Origin: Flavobacteriaceae bacterium | Lineage (GTDB): Bacteria > Bacteroidota > Bacteroidia > Flavobacteriales > Flavobacteriaceae | Assembly (NCBI GenBank): GCA_013042825.1 | Contig: JABDPL010000139.1 | Location: 1-10,258 of the forward strand | Direction: 5' to 3' | DNA: 10,258 nt | In this document: piece after piece, positions 6,746 through 10,258 of the stretch | How positions within the stretch are numbered: position 1 is the first letter of the stretch | How the letters are laid out: the number at the start of each line of letters is the position of its first letter | Notes under the pieces: model-generated | Databases searched by the model: none | What the model was told of the DNA's origin: nothing | What the model saw: only the letters and a program-made list of their open reading frames with translations | Position numbers and translations under genes: made by a program

Positions 6746-9130
6746 ATGAAAGGGTTATTTGTGCTCATTATCCTGTCTTCTGTTTTTTATAGCTATTCAC
6801 AGACTTCAGATCATACCTATCACAGGGCGCGGATATATTATGATGACCATGACCAAATGGTCGAACTCCACAATCTGGGGATTCCTGTGGACCATGGATC
6901 CCAAAAACACGGTATTTTCTTCGAATCGGATTTTTCCGAAACCGAGATTGAAATAGCCAGGGCAAACGGGTTTGAAGTAGAGATCCGGATCAATGATGTG
7001 TCTAAGTATTATGTTGAACAAAATAAAACTTCAACGCGATCGGCTCAAAATGGGAGTTGTGATAATGGAAGCTCCGATTATTCAACACCGGTGAATTTCA
7101 ACGTCTGGCCTTCATCGAACTTCGGCGGTTTTTATACCTATGCACAGGTTCTCCAGGAACTTAATGATATGGCTAATCTATATCCGGGAATTATAACCGT
7201 TCCTGCCGACATAAGTAATTTTACCACTGAAGGCACCCCTGACAATAATACTACTCCACCCATTGGTGGCAACACCATTAAATGGGTTAAGATAAGTGAT
7301 AACCCAAATAGCAACACTGAGGGGGAGCCTCAGGTTTTATATACCGCAATTCATCATGCCAGGGAACCGGCCAGCTTATCGCAACTGCTGTATTTCATGT
7401 GGTATCTTTTGGAAAACTACGCTTCAGATCCTGAAATTCAAGCTATAGTTGATAATACGGAACTTTACTTTATCCCGGTTGTCGACCCTGACGGCTATTT
7501 GTATAACGAGTTGACCAATCCGAATGGAGGCGGACTCTGGCGAAAGAACCGCAATGGCCCCGGAGTTGATAATAACAGGAACTATAACTACCATATCGAT
7601 GGTAATCCCGGGAATTCTACCTGGGGTGGACCGGGTTCGTCATCAAATCCGAACTCAGACCTATATCATGGAACAGGGCCTTTTTCCGAAGTGGAAAATC
7701 AGGCTATAAAATGGTTCGTCGAACAACATGATTTCGTTCTGGCGCTGAACAATCACACCTTTGGAGAATTGATTTATTATCCTTTTGGCTATGCCGATGT
7801 GCCAACTCCCGATGATAACATCTACCGTGGCATTACCGATTTATTGGTTTCCAATAATGGTTATTTTCCTCTGAGAGATCATCCCTACTCCGGCGATAGT
7901 GATGATTTTATGTATGGAACCGTGGGAACCCAGCAAAAGATCTTTGCCATGACCCCTGAAATTTCTACAAGCTTCTGGCCACCGCAGTCTCAAATAGATG
8001 CAATCTGCAAGGAAATGATGTTTACCAATCTCACAGCAGCACAATTGGTTGGAAACTACGCTATAATCGAGGATCAATCGGAAACCTTTATAGAATCAAC
8101 AGCCGATTTTGCCGATTACAAGATAAAGCGCTATGGTTTAGAGGAACCTTCAAGTTTTACGGTTAGCGTCAATCCTATTTCATCCAATATTTTATCTGTT
8201 GGGACTTCAAATGCGCATACCAACCTGGATTTCTTGGAAGAAATCAGCGCTGCTATAAACATAAATCTTGATTCGGCCATAAATCCGGGTGAGGAGGTGA
8301 CCTATGAACTGCTAATAAATAACGGAGTTTACGACAGATCCATTCTTGTTACCCGAACCTTTGGTCAGCCGAATATCATCTTTAACGAGCCAGCCAGTAA
8401 TGTGATAGATAACTGGAACAATACCAGCTGGAACAGCACAACCGAGGACTTTTTCTCAGGGGGTAGCTCGATTACCGATTCTCCCAATGGTGTGTATAGT
8501 AACGGCAGTAATACGGCCATTACACTGTCTGAACCAATCGATCTGGGAGGGCTCATTACGGCAAACATCAGTTTTTATGCAAAATGGGACATAGAGAAGG
8601 GATATGACTATGCCCAATTCGAAATATCTACAGATAATGGGCAATCCTGGATTCCTCAATGCGGAAAATTCACCAATAATGGTTCGGCCAATCAATCCGG
8701 GGCATCCGGCGAACCGCTTTACGATGGTGTTCAAAATGACTGGGTACAGGAGATCATAAACCTGAGTGATTATCTGGATCAATCAATCCTGTTCAGGTTC
8801 AGCCTTGTTTCCGATGGCAGTGTAAGGGAAGACGGTTTTTATTTTGATGAGCTTCAACTCAGAACCCTGGATGAGAATCTCAGCCTTGGAGATATTGATC
8901 AGGAATTGTTCGGAGTTTATCCCAATCCGGTAACCGATAAGCTTAACATCAGCACGACTATCGGTAACTATTCCATGAAGCTGTATACGATTCAAGGGCA
9001 ACTTGTGACCGTTTTAAAAGCTGTTTCTGGTCCGTTTGAATGGGATACGAGTGCGCTGGCATCAGGTTTCTATATCCTTGAACTCGGTCATGATTCAAAG
9101 ACGCAGCGAATAAAAATTATCAAGCAATAA
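6746..9130 (+). CDS. Secreted M14 zinc carboxypeptidase with type IX sorting domain
   Basis: This 794-residue protein is predicted to trim C-terminal residues from peptides outside the cell. Residues 1-19 look like a Sec signal peptide: a Lys, a hydrophobic core, then small and polar residues before the mature chain. Residues of about 20-110 resemble the propeptide-like region of Bacteroidetes M14 peptidases. The catalytic domain (about 125-440) has zinc ligands His204 and Glu207 in HHAREP and His337 in NNHTFGELIYYPFGY. Substrate-binding candidates are Arg266 (LWRKNR) and Asn277/Arg278 (DNNRNY), and the catalytic glutamate is Glu405 (TPEISTSFWPP). A linker or beta domain (about 450-545) leads to a MAM or immune-inhibitor-A-like jelly-roll region (about 560-705; ISFYAKWD, FEISTDNGQSW, GFYFDELQL). 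The end (about 720-794; VYPNPVTDKLNIS, SGFYILEL) is a type A Por sorting domain, which directs export by the type IX system. All expected catalytic residues are present. The exact peptide preference cannot be read from the sequence. Confidence 0.93.
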   Translation: MKGLFVLIILSSVFYSYSQTSDHTYHRARIYYDDHDQMVELHNLGIPVDHGSQKHGIFFESDFSETEIEIARANGFEVEIRINDVSKYYVEQNKTSTRSAQNGSCDNGSSDYSTPVNFNVWPSSNFGGFYTYAQVLQELNDMANLYPGIITVPADISNFTTEGTPDNNTTPPIGGNTIKWVKISDNPNSNTEGEPQVLYTAIHHAREPASLSQLLYFMWYLLENYASDPEIQAIVDNTELYFIPVVDPDGYLYNELTNPNGGGLWRKNRNGPGVDNNRNYNYHIDGNPGNSTWGGPGSSSNPNSDLYHGTGPFSEVENQAIKWFVEQHDFVLALNNHTFGELIYYPFGYADVPTPDDNIYRGITDLLVSNNGYFPLRDHPYSGDSDDFMYGTVGTQQKIFAMTPEISTSFWPPQSQIDAICKEMMFTNLTAAQLVGNYAIIEDQSETFIESTADFADYKIKRYGLEEPSSFTVSVNPISSNILSVGTSNAHTNLDFLEEISAAININLDSAINPGEEVTYELLINNGVYDRSILVTRTFGQPNIIFNEPASNVIDNWNNTSWNSTTEDFFSGGSSITDSPNGVYSNGSNTAITLSEPIDLGGLITANISFYAKWDIEKGYDYAQFEISTDNGQSWIPQCGKFTNNGSANQSGASGEPLYDGVQNDWVQEIINLSDYLDQSILFRFSLVSDGSVREDGFYFDELQLRTLDENLSLGDIDQELFGVYPNPVTDKLNISTTIGNYSMKLYTIQGQLVTVLKAVSGPFEWDTSALASGFYILELGHDSKTQRIKIIKQ

Positions 9131-9157
9131 AGTTAACATCCGTGCCAAAGCCTTTAG

Positions 9158-9187
9158 TTTGAAAAACTACTTAATTTTCATACTTTG
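9158..9187 (+). promoter_or_regulatory. Putative promoter of the acyl-CoA synthetase gene
   Basis: A TTTG at 9158-9161 is followed after 19 bases by TACTTTG (9181-9187), one base short of the TAnnTTTG consensus. It lies in the 82-base gap between the peptidase stop and the next ATG, with a predicted transcription start near 9193. The TTTG also forms part of a small AT-rich inverted repeat, TAGTTT/AAACTA (9155-9169), which could act as a weak terminator for the upstream gene instead. Confidence 0.35.
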
Positions 9188-9212
9188 CACAAACTCTTAA
9201 CGTTTTACTTTA

Positions 9213-10258
9213 ATGGCAGAAATTTCCAGGCTCTTTGATTTTCCATACTACCAGCTTGAACAGCATGATTTGGAAGCTGCGTTTGTCACCAAGAAAAATG
9301 GTGAATGGATAAAGACATCAACGCGGGAATATATCGATAAGGCGAATGCTGTTAGCCGGGCCCTGATCAAGATGGGTGTTAAAAAAAATGATAAGGTTGC
9401 TGTCATTTCATCGACTAACCGAACGGAATGGAATATAATGGATATCGGTATCCTTCAAGTAGGTGCTCAGAATATTCCAATATATCCTACGATCTCTTCT
9501 GAGGATTATGAATATGTTCTCAATCATAGCGAGTCGGTCTATTGTTTTGTTTCTGACGAGGAGGTACTGGAAAAAGTTAATCAGGTAAAGGACAATACCG
9601 GATTAAAAGATGTTTACGCATTCGATCATATCGAGGGATGTAAGCACTATTCACAACTCTTCGAGTTAGGTAAGGATGAATCTACACAACCGGAAGTAGA
9701 AAAGCGTAAACAGGCGGTAAAACCTGACGACCTGGCAACCATAATATATACTTCAGGAACCACCGGCAAACCCAAGGGGGTCATGCTTTCGCATTCCAAT
9801 ATCACAACCAATGCACTGGATTCGACCAAGCGCTTGCCAGATATTACCAAAGGCACAAAAATACTGAGTTTCCTGCCGCTTTGCCATATATTCGAACGTG
9901 TACTTATCTATATCTATCAGCACGCAGGAACCACCGTTTATTATGCTGAAGCCATTGATAAAATAGGTGAAAACCTCAAGGAGGTAAAACCTGAGTTGAT
10001 GAGTGTGGTGCCGAGGTTGCTCGAAAAGATTTTCGACAAAATATTTGCCAAAGGTGAAGACCTCATGGGTATAAAACGATTTTTGTTCTACTGGGCCGTT
10101 CGGCTGGGTGAAAGCTGGGAACCTTATGGTAAAAATGGCTGGTGGTACGAGTATAGGTTGAAGATTGCGCAAAAGCTCATTTTTAGTAAATGGCAGGAAG
10201 CTTTAGGTGGAAAGCTGAAAACCATGGTTTCCGGAAGCGCCGCCTTACAACCCAGGCT
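9213..10258 (+). CDS. Long-chain acyl-CoA synthetase (AMP-binding), 5' part, cut by window edge
   Basis: The frame is open from the ATG at 9213 to the right edge, giving 348 complete codons with no stop; family members are usually near 590-600 residues. The enzyme activates long-chain fatty acids with ATP and CoA through an acyl-adenylate, feeding beta-oxidation or lipid synthesis, usually at the inner face of the membrane. The AMP-binding P-loop YTSGTTGKPKGV is at 179-190. LSFLPLCHIFER (218-229), a stretch typical of bacterial long-chain acyl-CoA synthetases, follows, then VVPRLLEKIFDKIF and, at the edge, VSGSAALQPR (339-348). The N-terminus MAEISRLFDFPYYQL fits the Bacteroidetes form and supports this start. 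The later adenylate- and CoA-binding motifs lie outside the window, so integrity cannot be judged. It is likely a separate transcription unit. Chain-length preference is not visible, so I give no gene symbol. Confidence 0.9.
   Translation, partial: MAEISRLFDFPYYQLEQHDLEAAFVTKKNGEWIKTSTREYIDKANAVSRALIKMGVKKNDKVAVISSTNRTEWNIMDIGILQVGAQNIPIYPTISSEDYEYVLNHSESVYCFVSDEEVLEKVNQVKDNTGLKDVYAFDHIEGCKHYSQLFELGKDESTQPEVEKRKQAVKPDDLATIIYTSGTTGKPKGVMLSHSNITTNALDSTKRLPDITKGTKILSFLPLCHIFERVLIYIYQHAGTTVYYAEAIDKIGENLKEVKPELMSVVPRLLEKIFDKIFAKGEDLMGIKRFLFYWAVRLGESWEPYGKNGWWYEYRLKIAQKLIFSKWQEALGGKLKTMVSGSAALQPR

Noticed and set aside
9753..10172. Open frame of 139 codons on the minus strand at the right end
   Set aside because: It overlaps the acyl-CoA synthetase gene, whose P-loop and downstream family motifs are clear on the + strand; the minus-strand product resembles nothing known to me.

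Overview
The window most likely comes from a member of the Bacteroidetes, probably class Flavobacteriia. Three things point there: a secreted peptidase ends in a type IX secretion (Por) sorting domain; PurL, SdhA and SdhB carry Bacteroidetes-type sequences; and the intergenic regions hold matches to the Bacteroidetes sigma factor consensus TAnnTTTG instead of E. coli-type promoters. All genes lie on the + strand.

Layout: (1) 65-3736, purL, the large single-chain FGAM synthase of purine synthesis, with a TAAATTTG promoter element just upstream. (2) 3878-6546, a tight sdhA-sdhB pair encoding the flavoprotein and iron-sulfur subunits of a succinate dehydrogenase/fumarate reductase. The cytochrome b anchor gene sdhC that normally precedes this pair in Bacteroidetes is absent. 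(3) 6547-6745, a gene-free stretch holding a short degraded copy of the 3' end of purL, followed by a consensus-like promoter. (4) 6746-9130, a secreted M14 zinc carboxypeptidase with signal peptide, propeptide-like region, catalytic domain, jelly-roll-like domain and C-terminal sorting domain. (5) 9213 to the right edge, the 5' part of a long-chain acyl-CoA synthetase gene, cut by the window end.

The most interesting signal is structural. The last codons of purL (3680-3718) recur in diverged form at 6665-6703, ending in their own stop codon, and the two copies bracket sdhAB exactly. This suggests that the sdhAB segment arrived by a recombination event in the 3' end of purL, which left purL intact and stranded a second purL tail at the far side. 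The missing sdhC and the unusual SdhA sequence fit an acquired or second copy of the enzyme. Apart from sdhA-sdhB, the genes are metabolically unrelated (purines, respiration, extracellular proteolysis, fatty acid activation) and seem to be separate transcription units. I saw no tRNA, rRNA, CRISPR array, insertion sequence or integrase.
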